49,374 bases of DNA, taken from Bacteroidales bacterium (lineage in GTDB: Bacteria; Bacteroidota; Bacteroidia; Bacteroidales; P3). The stretch spans positions 1 to 49,374 of the forward strand of contig JAFVCA010000033.1 in the NCBI GenBank assembly GCA_017479705.1. Direction: 5' to 3'. Positions 27,173 through 35,714 of this stretch are shown piece by piece (position 1 is the first letter of the stretch; each line of letters opens with the position of its first letter). A program made the position numbers and the translations under genes. The notes beneath the pieces were generated by a model that was not told the origin of the DNA, did no database searches, and saw only the letters and a program-made list of their open reading frames with translations.

Positions 27173-27201
27173 GAATACAACACAACAAAATACAGAATAC
27201 C

Positions 27202-28386
27202 ATGCAAGGAAATTTCATTTACCACAATCCCACGAAGCTTTACTTTGGCGAGGATGCAATGAACCATCTGATTGACGAACTGAAGAGCTATGGCCCGACA
27301 GTGATGCTGAGCTACGGCGGCGGCTCGATCAAGCGCAACGGCATCTACGACGCTGTGACCGCTGCCCTGAAGGCGGCGGGCAAGACCGTTGTGGAGGACG
27401 CCGGCGTGATGCCCAATCCCACCTATGAGAAAGTGCAGGAGGGCTGCCGTCGGGTGCGGGAGAACAAAGTTGACCTCATCCTGGCCGTGGGCGGCGGCTC
27501 CACCATCGACTATGCCAAGGGCGTGAGCGCCTCCGCCTACTGCGAAGAGGAGCCTTGGGAGAAGTACTGGGTGAAACAGGGCAACCCCACGTGCCAGACG
27601 GTCCCCGTGGGCTCCGTGCTCACCATGGTGGGCACCGGCAGCGAGATGAACGGCGGCAGCGTCATCACCAACCGCAAGGCCGGATTCAAACTGGGCAAAG
27701 TGTTCGGTCCGGCCCTCTACCCGAAGTTCACCATCCTCAATCCCCGCTTCACCATGACGGTGCCGCAGTACCAGATGGTGGCCGGCTTCTTCGACATCAT
27801 GAGCCACCTGATGGAGCAGTACTTTGCCGGCACGGCGGACTGCACCACGGACTACATCAACGAAGGCCTGATGCGCTCGCTCATCCACGCCACCCGCATT
27901 GCGGCCAAGAACCCGCAGGACTACGAGGCACGCGCCAACATCATGTGGACAGCCACCTGGGCACTGAACACCCTGCTGAAATGCGGCAAGGGCGGCGACT
28001 GGGAGGTACACCAGATTGGCCACGCCATAGGCTTGGTGACCGATGCCACCCACGGCATGACGCTTGCCAGCGTCTCCCTGCCCTACTACCACCACGTGAT
28101 GCACGACGGTCTGCACCAGTTTGCCCGCTTTGCCAAGAACGTGTGGGACGTGCGCCCCGAAGGCAAGAGCGACGAGCAGGTGGCCACAGAAGGCCTCGCC
28201 TGTTTAGAAAGCTGGATGAAAGAAATCGGTGTGGTGATGAACGCGGCCGAACTGGGCGTGACCGAAGAGAACCTGCAACAAGTGGTCGACGCTGTCCTCA
28301 TTCTGCCTGTGGGCTACCGCACCCTCACCCGCGACGAGGTGGTGGACATCCTGCGCCAAAGCATGTCCGGCCCTAGAGCCAACTAA
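27202..28386 (+). CDS. Iron-containing alcohol dehydrogenase (NADPH-dependent butanol dehydrogenase type)
   Basis: 394 residues. Group III iron ADH features: NPTKLYFGEDAM at the N-terminus, VMLSYGGGSIKRNG, the nucleotide-binding AVGGGSTIDYAKGV, VLTMVGTGSEMNGGSVITN, and metal-ligand histidines in SHLMEQYF and HQIGHAIGLVTDATHGMTLA. Closest in pattern to BdhA/YqhD enzymes that reduce aldehydes with NAD(P)H in the cytoplasm. Codon use is G+C-rich like the core genome, unlike the ATPase gene just upstream, so the island boundary falls here. Confidence 0.93.
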   Translation: MQGNFIYHNPTKLYFGEDAMNHLIDELKSYGPTVMLSYGGGSIKRNGIYDAVTAALKAAGKTVVEDAGVMPNPTYEKVQEGCRRVRENKVDLILAVGGGSTIDYAKGVSASAYCEEEPWEKYWVKQGNPTCQTVPVGSVLTMVGTGSEMNGGSVITNRKAGFKLGKVFGPALYPKFTILNPRFTMTVPQYQMVAGFFDIMSHLMEQYFAGTADCTTDYINEGLMRSLIHATRIAAKNPQDYEARANIMWTATWALNTLLKCGKGGDWEVHQIGHAIGLVTDATHGMTLASVSLPYYHHVMHDGLHQFARFAKNVWDVRPEGKSDEQVATEGLACLESWMKEIGVVMNAAELGVTEENLQQVVDAVLILPVGYRTLTRDEVVDILRQSMSGPRAN

Positions 28387-28397
28387 AATCAGAAAAG

Positions 28398-28428
28398 GAG
28401 GGCGTTGCACAGGGACGCCCTCTTTTTT
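28398..28428 (+). terminator. Terminator of the alcohol dehydrogenase gene
   Basis: GAGGGCGT (28398-28405) and ACGCCCTC (28415-28422) form the stem, followed by TTTTTT. The convergent lipoprotein gene ends at its edge. Confidence 0.85.
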
Positions 28429-29198
28429 CAGTCTGCGGCAACAAACTCCATGTAGGTAGCTGTGTCGTGGTAATAGATGCGGATGGTATTGGAACCCACG
28501 TCGCATCGCACGGCGGCATTGAGCGCGTCGAGCATGCGGTCTTCCCATCCCGTGCCGTCATATACCTCGGTCATGGTACCGATGGTGATAGTCATGTACT
28601 TATTGTCAGTAAAAGTATACCTACCATACAAGTGGTTCACGCCGCCGCCCGTGAGGGTGCCGTCCTCATTGAAGACTATCCAGTACGAGAGTTCCCGTCC
28701 GTTGTAGGTGGGGGTCTCGGTGGTTTGGGTGCGGCGGTCCACAAAGCTCGAAAGCTTCCACTTCTTGCCCGCCAGGGTGGGTTTCACGTATGTGGTGTAG
28801 ATGGTGCGGACGGATGCGGGGTCGATATTGTAATAGTCAAAACCCAAGCCGGCAATGCCAAAGAGGAGCCCAAGCGGGCGACCCTGACAGTCGACAAAAG
28901 AGAGCCCTCGGTCAGGGCAAAACATGCAGTCGGTAAAAAGGAACCCGTCCTTGCCCCCGTCGTACTTACAGACGAGCACCTCGGCATCCCTTGTGCCGCG
29001 CTGCGTTTCGAACAAGAGAATCAAATCGTGCAACCACTGTATGTCCTGCAAAGCGTCGTCGGAGCCGCAGTGGCACACCTTCTCGCCAATGGGGACGGCG
29101 GCTTCGCGCTTGGAGCAAGCGGCGAGGACAAGGCTAAGCCCTGCCGCACAAAGAGAAAGGCTCATGACCCGTTTCAGTGTTGAGATTGTAGGTTTCAT
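28428..29198 (-). CDS. Lipoprotein with C-terminal META/HslJ-like domain
   Basis: 256 residues from ATG 29198 (MKPTISTLKRVMSLSLCAAG); an upstream ATG at 29276 gives an implausible leader. The lipobox LVLAACSK places the lipidated cysteine near residue 28. Residues 40-130 contain several cysteines (VCHCGSD, VLVCKYDGG, TDCMFCPDRG, FVDCQG) and resemble short Bacteroidetes lipoprotein domains. Residues about 145-255 (KKWKLSSFVD..., YWIVFNEDGTLTGGGVNHLYGRYTF) fit a META domain. Outer-membrane or periplasmic lipoprotein; function unknown. Confidence 0.7.
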   Translation of the reverse strand: MKPTISTLKRVMSLSLCAAGLSLVLAACSKREAAVPIGEKVCHCGSDDALQDIQWLHDLILLFETQRGTRDAEVLVCKYDGGKDGFLFTDCMFCPDRGLSFVDCQGRPLGLLFGIAGLGFDYYNIDPASVRTIYTTYVKPTLAGKKWKLSSFVDRRTQTTETPTYNGRELSYWIVFNEDGTLTGGGVNHLYGRYTFTDNKYMTITIGTMTEVYDGTGWEDRMLDALNAAVRCDVGSNTIRIYYHDTATYMEFVAAD

Positions 29199-29515
29199 CT
29201 TATAGGAGTGTTGATGGTGATTGAATTGTATGTCCATATAACGTGGAACATAGAGAAATCTTACAGGCATTAACACTCTTTAACACACAGCATAGAGGTG
29301 AAAATTGAATGTGTTAATTCGTTGATGTGTTAATGTGTGAGTCATGTTTCAATTTTCAATTTAAATGAGGCGACCACACTGGCGACCCTTTTCGATTTTC
29401 ATTTTTTAATTTTCAATTCCAAAAAAAGTCGTATATTTGCATTCGGGAATAGGCCATGAAGCCTTTCTGCTGCAGCAATACTGCAACCTACATAGACATC
29501 AACATCTTACACACA
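29199..29515 (+). promoter_or_regulatory. Intergenic gap with TTTCAATTTTCA repeats and esterase promoter
   Basis: GGTGAAAATTGAA near 29298 and TTTCAATTTTCAATTT near 29346, plus a further copy near 29405, belong to the dispersed type at 17540. TATATTTG at 29432-29439 is the promoter box of the esterase gene, with a leader of about 70 bases. Confidence 0.5.
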
Positions 29516-30463
29516 ATGAAAAAGCACATAATCCTCATCGCTGCCGCACTGCTAAGCGCGGTTGGATGCACCCAAAATCCCAACAACGGCGCGGGGCAGC
29601 ACCATTTCCACGAAGGCATGGAAATGAACAAAGAGGCGGACAGCACATTTGTCGCCTTGAAGAACGAGACCCTCGGCAAATTCAAGCAGTACACCTTTGA
29701 AGATGCCGTGACGGGCAAAAAGATGGAATACAACCTGCTGGTGCCCGCCACCTACGACGGCACCACCGCACTGCCCTTGGTGCTGTTTATGGCCGATGCC
29801 AGCACCGTGGGGAAAGCTGTCACAGCCCCGCTGACGCAAGGCTACGGAGCCCTGGCCTTCGCCTCGGACCGCGACCAGGAGCGTCATCCCTCCTTCGTGC
29901 TGGTGCCGCAGTACACACAATGGGCCGTGCAGGACGACTGGAGCACCACCGACGAGGTGGAGATGACCATCCGGCTGCTGCAAGCCGTGTGCCAGGAATA
30001 CCGGGTCGACACCCGTCGGCTGTACACCACAGGGCAGTCGATGGGCGGCATGATGTCGTTCTACTTCAACATCGCCCACCCCGACCTCTTTGCCGCCTCA
30101 CTCTTCGTGAGCAGCCAGTGGGACACCTCCAAGATGGGCGACTTTGGCACGCACAAGTTCTTCTACATCGTGGCCGGTGGCGACGCGAAAGCCTCCGGCG
30201 GCATGCGCGGACTGGCCCAAGTGCTGAAAGAACACCACGCCACCGTGGACTCCGCCACATGGAGCGCCAAACTGCCCGCCGAGGAGCAGGAGCGGTTAGC
30301 CGAAGAGCTGATAGCCCGTGGCAACAGCATCAACTTCATCCGTTGGGAGACGGGGAGCGTGCTGCCCGAGACGGGGAAAGGCATGGAGCACATGGCCTCA
30401 TTCGACTATGCCTACAAGCTGGCCGCAGTGCGCGACTGGCTGTTTGCGCAACAAAAGGATTAG
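29516..30463 (+). CDS. Alpha/beta-hydrolase lipoprotein (esterase/PHB-depolymerase-like)
   Basis: 315 residues from ATG 29516. Lipoprotein signal MKKHIILIAAALLSAVGCTQ with lipobox SAVGC. The hydrolase core has YNLLVPATYDGTTALPLVLFMADAS, the nucleophile elbow YTTGQSMGGMMS and a late GMEHMASFDYAY that could carry the catalytic histidine. Pattern closest to LpqC/Esterase_PHB proteins that cleave feruloyl or acetyl esters from plant polysaccharides. Substrate not readable; no polysaccharide-utilisation genes adjoin. Confidence 0.82.
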   Translation: MKKHIILIAAALLSAVGCTQNPNNGAGQHHFHEGMEMNKEADSTFVALKNETLGKFKQYTFEDAVTGKKMEYNLLVPATYDGTTALPLVLFMADASTVGKAVTAPLTQGYGALAFASDRDQERHPSFVLVPQYTQWAVQDDWSTTDEVEMTIRLLQAVCQEYRVDTRRLYTTGQSMGGMMSFYFNIAHPDLFAASLFVSSQWDTSKMGDFGTHKFFYIVAGGDAKASGGMRGLAQVLKEHHATVDSATWSAKLPAEEQERLAEELIARGNSINFIRWETGSVLPETGKGMEHMASFDYAYKLAAVRDWLFAQQKD

Positions 30464-30702
30464 CCGCCCGAAAGTCCTTGTCCCCTGCTCACTCCCGACA
30501 TCGGTTGCCCTTATACAACATTTTTACCGCATTTTGTTTCTACGGCAGAAACTAAGCAGAATCAAAAAAGAATCAAAAGAGAATCAAAAAAGAGGAGAAA
30601 GAGGAATCATTCAAATAATTAAAAATTGGCTCACGAATTAACACAATAACACATTTACGAATTAAAATTAAATGCCTGCGGAGGTTCTCCGCTCATCCGA
30701 AC

Positions 30703-31236
30703 ATGAAGAAAGTACTCATTATCTGTGGCAGTCCGCGCAAAGGCGGCAACAGCGACCTGCTGGCCGGGCAGTTTGCCCGCGGGGCTGCCGAAAGCGGCAA
30801 CGAGGTAGAGACCGTCTACCTGCGCGACTTGAAAATCGACTATTGCATCGGCTGCCTTGCCTGTCAGCGCACAGGCTCTTGTTTCCAGAAGGACGACGCC
30901 AACAGCCTGCTCGGCAAAATGCTGGAAGCCGACGTGGTGTGCTTCTCCTGCCCCGTGTATTACTACTCCGTCAGCGGACAGATGAAGGTGTTCATTGACC
31001 GCATGAACCCCCTCTACGGCCACATGGCACACAAGGACTTCTACTACATGGTGACAGCCCAGGACGAGAGCCACACCCAGTTAGACCGCGCCATGGACGC
31101 CATGGAAGGGTTTGCCGACTGCTTTGAGGACATCCGCCGCTGCGGACGCATCTATGGTGGCGGAGCCGTGGACAAAGGCGACATAGTGCAACTGCCAGCC
31201 TATCAGGAGGCCTACGCCATGGGGCGCAACATCTGA
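30703..31236 (+). CDS. NADPH-dependent FMN reductase / flavodoxin-family protein
   Basis: 177 residues. FMN-binding flavodoxin-like fold: VLIICGSPRKGGNSDLLAGQFARGA (4-28), then the cysteine pair CIGCLACQRTGSC typical of the iron-sulfur-flavoprotein-like subgroup, and VVCFSCPVYYYSVSGQMKVFIDRM. Probable cytoplasmic oxidoreductase. A paralogous but broken gene lies at 33695. The 240-base gap upstream contains repeated AGAATCAAAA units and no standard promoter. Confidence 0.88.
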   Translation: MKKVLIICGSPRKGGNSDLLAGQFARGAAESGNEVETVYLRDLKIDYCIGCLACQRTGSCFQKDDANSLLGKMLEADVVCFSCPVYYYSVSGQMKVFIDRMNPLYGHMAHKDFYYMVTAQDESHTQLDRAMDAMEGFADCFEDIRRCGRIYGGGAVDKGDIVQLPAYQEAYAMGRNI

Positions 31237-31238
31237 CC

Positions 31239-31817
31239 ATGGAGACGCGCAACATACTGGCCGTTCGCAACCGCACGGAGTTCCGCGCATGGCTTGCAGC
31301 GCACAGCAGCAGCGAAAGCGAATGCTGGGTGGAGCTGAAGCGCGGCCGACCCGTGGACGAGGCGCACTTCTGGTACATCGACGCTGTGGAGGAGGCGTTG
31401 TGCTTCGGCTGGATAGACAGCACCATGGCCGTGGTGAACGGAGTGCGGATGCAGCGTTTCTCGCCCCGCAGGAGCGGCAGCCCCTGGTCCGAGCAGAACA
31501 AGGAGCGCGTGCGGCGGTTAGAACGGTTGGGCCTGATGACCGATGCCGGACGAGCCGTGCTGCCCCCGATGGGGCCGCGGAGCTTTGTGTTCGACCCCAA
31601 CGTGGCAGCCCAGCTCAAAGCCCACAGGGTGTGGACGCGCTTCAGGAGTTTCCCTCCACTATACCAGCGCATACGGGCCTACAACGTGGCCTTCTACAAA
31701 CAGCGCGACCCCGCAGCCTACAGCCAGGCGCTGGATCACCTGATTGCCGAGACACGGCAAGGCCGCATGTTTGGCCAGTGGGACGATTACGGCCGGCTGA
31801 CATCCACAGGGAACTGA
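31239..31817 (+). CDS. YdeI/OmpD-associated family protein
   Basis: 192 residues, starting 2 bases after the flavoprotein stop. Family motifs: ECWVELKRG, the conserved EALCFGWIDSTMAVVNG, RFSPRRSGSPWSEQNKERV and a C-terminal helical region. Function of the family is unsettled (linked to bacteriocin protection and TA-like roles in some reports). The stop codon lies almost at the edge of the 139-bp tandem array, and the last bases resemble the unit junction, so the C-terminus may have been reshaped by the repeat. Confidence 0.82.
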   Translation: METRNILAVRNRTEFRAWLAAHSSSESECWVELKRGRPVDEAHFWYIDAVEEALCFGWIDSTMAVVNGVRMQRFSPRRSGSPWSEQNKERVRRLERLGLMTDAGRAVLPPMGPRSFVFDPNVAAQLKAHRVWTRFRSFPPLYQRIRAYNVAFYKQRDPAAYSQALDHLIAETRQGRMFGQWDDYGRLTSTGN

Positions 31818-31821
31818 TACT

Positions 31822-32213
31822 GGTATGTATGATGAATTAAGAGAAATCCCCTACGGGGAACCGAAGTCGATAATCAATGAGGTTCTACTGAGAGGAAAGC
31901 CCTAACGGGCTATTTTCAGCCCCCATGGGGAAACCCTATAAATCACATCGAACTAATATAGGTATGTATGATGAATTAAGAGAAATCCCCTACGGGGAAC
32001 CGAAGTCGATAATCAATGAGGTTCTACTGAGAGAAAAGCCCTGACGGGCTATTTTCAGCCCCCAGGGGAAACCCTATAAATCACATCGAACTAATATAGG
32101 TATGTATGATGAATTAAGAGAAATCCCCTACGGGGAACCGAAGTTGATAATCAATGAGGTTCTACTGAGAGGAAAGCCCTGACGGGCTATTTTCAGCCCC
32201 CCTATAAATCACC
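31822..32213. repeat. Tandem array, units of 139, 138 and about 115 bp
   Basis: Units begin GGTATGTATGATGAATTAAG at 31822, 31961 and 32099 and are nearly identical. Each carries two palindromic cores: ATCCCCTACGGGGA and AGCCCTGACGGGCT. Related single copies are at 450-540 and, inverted, at 49236-49374. Units have no open frame and no variable spacers, so this is not CRISPR. 32214-32283 is plain intergenic. Confidence 0.9.
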
Positions 32214-32283
32214 TTGGAAAGGTGAGACCATTCATAATGAAAACAATTAGATAGAAACCACTAAAAAACAATCACCGTCAATT

Positions 32284-32832
32284 ATGAGCAACACAACCCC
32301 AACAGGAAAAGATTATGTAGGCAGCGACAGCCTCTATGCCGACGTGCAACACACCATGAATGTGGCCGCTGAGATGAACACCGGATGGCACACCGACGAG
32401 GAGGTGCGCCAATACATGAGCCAAATCACCGGGAAAGAGGTGCCGCAGACCCTCCGCATCTTCACCCCCTTCCATATCAACTATGGCCGCACCACAACCT
32501 TTGGCGAGGACAGCTTTGTCAACTTCGGCTGCACCTTCCTGGCCTTGGGTGGCATCACCATTGAGGACGGCGTGTTTATCGGTCCCCATTGTGTGCTGGC
32601 CACGGAATACCACCCCGAAGAGCCCGCACGCCGCCATGAGCTGCTCACCAAACCCATCGTCGTCAAACGCAACGCCTGGCTGGGAGCCGACGTGAAGGTA
32701 CTGGCGGGAGTGACCATCGGCGAGAATGCCATCGTGGCCGCGGGCAGCGTGGTGACACGGGACGTGCCAGACAACATGGTGGTGGCCGGCAGCCCGGCGC
32801 GCATCATCCGCGAGATACACCGTGAGGCATAA
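32284..32832 (+). CDS. Sugar O-acetyltransferase (maltose/galactoside acetyltransferase type, left-handed beta-helix)
   Basis: 182 residues. The N-terminal helical region (TGWHTDEEVRQYMSQITG) matches the Mac domain. Hexapeptide repeats follow: FGEDSFVNFGCTFLALGGITIEDGVFIGPHCVLAT, the conserved EYHPEEPARR with catalytic histidine, then NAWLGADVKVLAGVTIGENAIVAAGSVVTRDVPDNMVVAGSPAR. It transfers acetyl from acetyl-CoA to sugars; the acceptor is unknown. Trimeric in the family. Confidence 0.92.
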   Translation: MSNTTPTGKDYVGSDSLYADVQHTMNVAAEMNTGWHTDEEVRQYMSQITGKEVPQTLRIFTPFHINYGRTTTFGEDSFVNFGCTFLALGGITIEDGVFIGPHCVLATEYHPEEPARRHELLTKPIVVKRNAWLGADVKVLAGVTIGENAIVAAGSVVTRDVPDNMVVAGSPARIIREIHREA

Positions 32833-32850
32833 ACCCCTTCCGTCACTCCC

Positions 32851-32961
32851 ATGGACAAGACCGAGACAATCATCAACAGCATCGGCAGCAAAAGCCACAA
32901 AGAGCTGGCCACATCCAACGGCAGCGCCGCTGTAAAAGCATCACAGCACCGAGACCTATAA
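32851..32961 (+). CDS. Possible 36-codon small protein
   Basis: ATG at 32851 to TAA at 32959-32961, encoding MDKTETIINSIGSKSHKELA and 16 more residues. It begins 18 bases after the acetyltransferase stop and has core-like codon use. No homologue recognised; could be a small protein or the remnant of a larger one. Confidence 0.3.
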   Translation: MDKTETIINSIGSKSHKELATSNGSAAVKASQHRDL

Positions 32962-33011
32962 TAGAAAAAAGTTAAAAAACAAACCGGCTGCTTGCTTATT
33001 CAAAAAAAAAA

Positions 33012-33138
33012 TATATTTGCAAATGTTTTCTATCTATAGAAACAAATTGTAATGCCTTGACCGATAGAAACAAATCCGCAATGGTCAAAGCAATTGCAAA
33101 CAGCGGATTTGAAAAGTAGAACCTTAAACAACAAAAAG
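33012..33138 (+). promoter_or_regulatory. Promoter and structured leader of the small lipoprotein gene
   Basis: TATATTTG at 33012-33019. The leader has ATAGAAACAAAT twice (33036-33047 and 33064-33075, 28 bp apart) and a 9-bp stem, CAAATCCGC (33071-33079) with GCGGATTTG (33103-33111), just before the start codon. Confidence 0.5.
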
Positions 33139-33513
33139 ATGAAGAAAAGAACAACTTTTTTTGCCCTTGCGGCTATTGTCATTGGAATGATTCCGGCTAT
33201 GATGTCGTGCAACAGTAGTAAGAAGAGCTGTTCTTCCCCTACTCAGGACACTGCCAATATCAAAGAGACTCTTGCACCGGACTTTTTGGAGAAGAACCAA
33301 AGCTTACGCGAAGCATTGACAGCCGTGGGAACGCCCACCACAACTGCAATAGCCAACAAGTTGGCCGAATTCGACGACCTGATTGCTCAGTATGGCTATG
33401 AATACACCTCGCGCGAAGCCTTGACGAGCTACCACCAGATAGTGGACTATGTAGACTCCGTGTCGCAGAACCTTACAGTGAAGGAACTCAACCTGCTGGA
33501 AGACTATCTATAG
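33139..33513 (+). CDS. Small lipoprotein, function unknown
   Basis: 124 residues from ATG 33139 (MKKRTTFFALAAIVIGMIPA); an open extension to 33094 lies in the leader. Lipobox AMMSC with cysteine near residue 23. The mature part is helical (NIKETLAPDFLEKNQSLREALTAVG, NKLAEFDDLIAQYGYEYTSREALTSYHQIVDYVDSV). Monocistronic, with its own promoter and terminator. Confidence 0.7.
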   Translation: MKKRTTFFALAAIVIGMIPAMMSCNSSKKSCSSPTQDTANIKETLAPDFLEKNQSLREALTAVGTPTTTAIANKLAEFDDLIAQYGYEYTSREALTSYHQIVDYVDSVSQNLTVKELNLLEDYL

Positions 33514-33540
33514 CCCTCCATGCTTCGGCCTTGCGCTGCT

Positions 33541-33576
33541 GGTGCTGCATAATCCTTGCCATGCAGCACCGGCTTG
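33541..33576 (+). terminator. Terminator of the small lipoprotein gene
   Basis: GGTGCTGCAT (33541-33550) and ATGCAGCACC (33561-33570) form a perfect 10-bp stem, followed by GGCTTGTTTTT. Confidence 0.8.
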
Positions 33577-33643
33577 TTTTTGATTCAGCCTCTTCGTTGT
33601 TGATAGAAAACCAGGCATATACAGCAGCCGAGCCACAACTTTC

Positions 33644-33701
33644 CTTCAAACTCAAACTCCTATCCCTGCACGACTCCACCTATCCATTTAGCGGATGAAC
33701 C
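33644..33701 (+). mobile_element. 58-bp scar of the ISL3-type transposase 3' end
   Basis: Bases 33644-33701 are identical to 332-389, the last 18 codons, stop codon and three following bases of the transposase at the left edge. Sequence on both sides differs. No other part of the IS is present within this locus, so it is a deletion remnant. Confidence 0.93.
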
Positions 33702-34343
33702 ATCTTTATTATGGAAGCCCCCGCAAGGGATGGAACACTGCCCAGTTGTTGCAACGGGCCATGGAGGGTGCCGCCGATGCCGGTGCCGAGACAGAAATGG
33801 TGAATCTCTACGACCGCTCACTGACTTACAAAGGCTGTATGAGCTGCTTTGCCTGCAAGGTGAGAGGGGGGTCGGAAAGGCATCTGCTCCTTTAAGGACG
33901 ACCTGCAACCCATCCTGGAGCGTACCCTACAGGCCGATGTGCTGGTGTGCGGGGCTCCCGTCTATTGCGGCTACCCTTCGGCAAGCCTCCGCGCCTTTAT
34001 GGAGCGGCTGATTTTCCCCGCCGTCAACTACGCTGATTTCGGCCACCCTGTGGTGCTGAAGAAACTGCGTTCCGCCACCATCTACACAACGAACTGCCCC
34101 AACGAGGCCATATACCGTGCCAACGATTACAACATCCTGATGGACACCAACGCCCGCCAACTCGGCATGTTCGGCCCGACGGAAATTCTCTGTTCCTTCG
34201 ACACCCTGCAGTTCACGGACTACAACCGCTACGATACCGACGCCATAGATGCTGAACATAAAAAGCAGGTGCACGACACCCGATTCAACGACGACCTACA
34301 GAGAGCCTACGCCCTGGGTCGTCGGCTGGTGGAGGAGGCGTGA
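33695..34343 (+). pseudogene. Flavodoxin-family NAD(P)H reductase, frameshifted, start codon supplied by the IS scar
   Basis: The first part, from ATG 33695, reads YGSPRKGWNTAQLLQRAMEG and ...YKGCMSCFACKVRGG, then hits a stop at 33893-33895. Removing one G from the run GGGGGG near 33865-33871 joins it to GICSFKDDLQPILERTLQADVLVCGAPVYCGYPSASLRAFMERL and onward to 34343, giving about 215 residues of a normal family member. The ATG lies inside the IS scar (GGATGAACC), and only six residues precede GSPRKG where eight are usual, so the native start was replaced. Either a dead gene, a slippage-tolerant gene or a sequencing error in the G run. Confidence 0.8.
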
Positions 34344-34446
34344 TTTTACGCACTGACATGAGCCTGAGAAAACGCTTTCGCGCTCACATTTTTTATCCAT
34401 TTCAATTTTTATTGCTATTTTTGCATCGAAAAAAATAACACAATCT

Positions 34447-35538
34447 ATGAAACACCTACAGTATCTTACCATGCTGACAATCTGCGCAATTATTGCAGCT
34501 TGCAGCGGAAAAGCCCAACAGGCAGAACCCACAGACAGTACCAGCCAAAAGCCCACTCCGGGCACAGGAGGAGACCACTATGTCCCCATGGCTGAACGCA
34601 CAGGCGACACTGCCATCGTTTATTTTACCCGCGACCTCTCTGCCAACGGCCTGATAAAGGCTTACGAGCAGGTGAACGGCAACATTGAAGGCCGCGTAGC
34701 CGTGAAGCTCCATACCGGCGAGAAGAACGGCCCCAACATCATCCCGCGCGAGTGGGTGAAGGCCCTTATGGCCAAGGACCTCAAGGATGCCTCCATCATT
34801 GAGACCAACACCTACTACAAAGGCGACCGCTACACCACCGAGAAACACCGCGAAACCCTGAAAGTGAACGGATGGACCTTCGCCCCTGTCGACATCCTGG
34901 ACGAGGAGGACACCGTCACGCTTCCCGTGGTTGGCGGCAAATGGTTCACCCGCATGAGCATGGGCAGCCACATGAAGAACTACAACAGCCTTGTGGCCCT
35001 CACCCACTTCAAGGGGCATACCCAAGGCGGCTTTGGCGGCAGCAACAAGAACATCGGCATCGGATGTGCCGACGGCCGCATTGGCAAAGCCTGGATACAC
35101 ACTACCCCCGGCCAACCCAACCAATGGGACATTGCCACCGAGGAATTCATGGAGCGCATGACGGAGAGCACCAAGGCCACTATTGACTTCTTTGGCCCCC
35201 GCGTGTGCTACGTCAACGTGATGCGCAACATGTCCGTCTCCTGCGACTGCGAGGGCACCGCTGCCGCTCCCGTGGTCACGCCCAACGTGGGCATCCTCTC
35301 CTCCACCGACATTCTGGCCGTCGACCAGGCTTGCATCGACATCATCTACGCCATGTCCGAGGCCGAGCACCACGACATGGTTGAACGCATCGAGAGCCGC
35401 CACGGCCTACGCCAGCTCAGCTACATGAAGGAGATGGGCATGGGACATGATGTCTACATCCTTATCGACCTCGACAACGGTGGCCGCCGCATCACCGCCG
35501 CCGATGCCGCCAAGGGCCTCAAACCCTTCAAGAAATAG
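34447..35538 (+). CDS. DUF362 domain lipoprotein
   Basis: 363 residues. Lipoprotein signal ending AIIAACSG. The DUF362 pattern runs through GRVAVKLHTGEKNGPNIIPREWVKAL, NTYYKGDRYTTEKHRETLKVNGW, NSLVALTHFKGHTQGGFGGSNKNIGIGCAD and a C-terminal CYVNVMRNMSVSCDCEG...DILAVDQACIDIIY. In the family this region often accompanies 4Fe-4S ferredoxin domains; here only a C-D-C pair is seen and no ferredoxin domain. Function unknown. Promoter box TATTTTTG at 34416-34423. Confidence 0.85.
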   Translation: MKHLQYLTMLTICAIIAACSGKAQQAEPTDSTSQKPTPGTGGDHYVPMAERTGDTAIVYFTRDLSANGLIKAYEQVNGNIEGRVAVKLHTGEKNGPNIIPREWVKALMAKDLKDASIIETNTYYKGDRYTTEKHRETLKVNGWTFAPVDILDEEDTVTLPVVGGKWFTRMSMGSHMKNYNSLVALTHFKGHTQGGFGGSNKNIGIGCADGRIGKAWIHTTPGQPNQWDIATEEFMERMTESTKATIDFFGPRVCYVNVMRNMSVSCDCEGTAAAPVVTPNVGILSSTDILAVDQACIDIIYAMSEAEHHDMVERIESRHGLRQLSYMKEMGMGHDVYILIDLDNGGRRITAADAAKGLKPFKK

Positions 35539-35714
35539 TTCTGTACACAGAAGCACCCGCCTGTCGCGAAACCTCGCGACAATGGCAACCAACAGAGGCC
35601 GCACCCGCAGACTGACGGGTTCGGTCTCTCCTTTTTTGCAACCGGCACCAAGACAACGCAACTTTTTGGCCAGAGCAATACAATAATAATAGCCAAAATC
35701 CGTTATGGGCTATT

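Noticed and set aside
31822-32213. CRISPR array
   Set aside because: Units are repeated whole, with no unique spacers and no cas genes. The same holds for 49236-49374.
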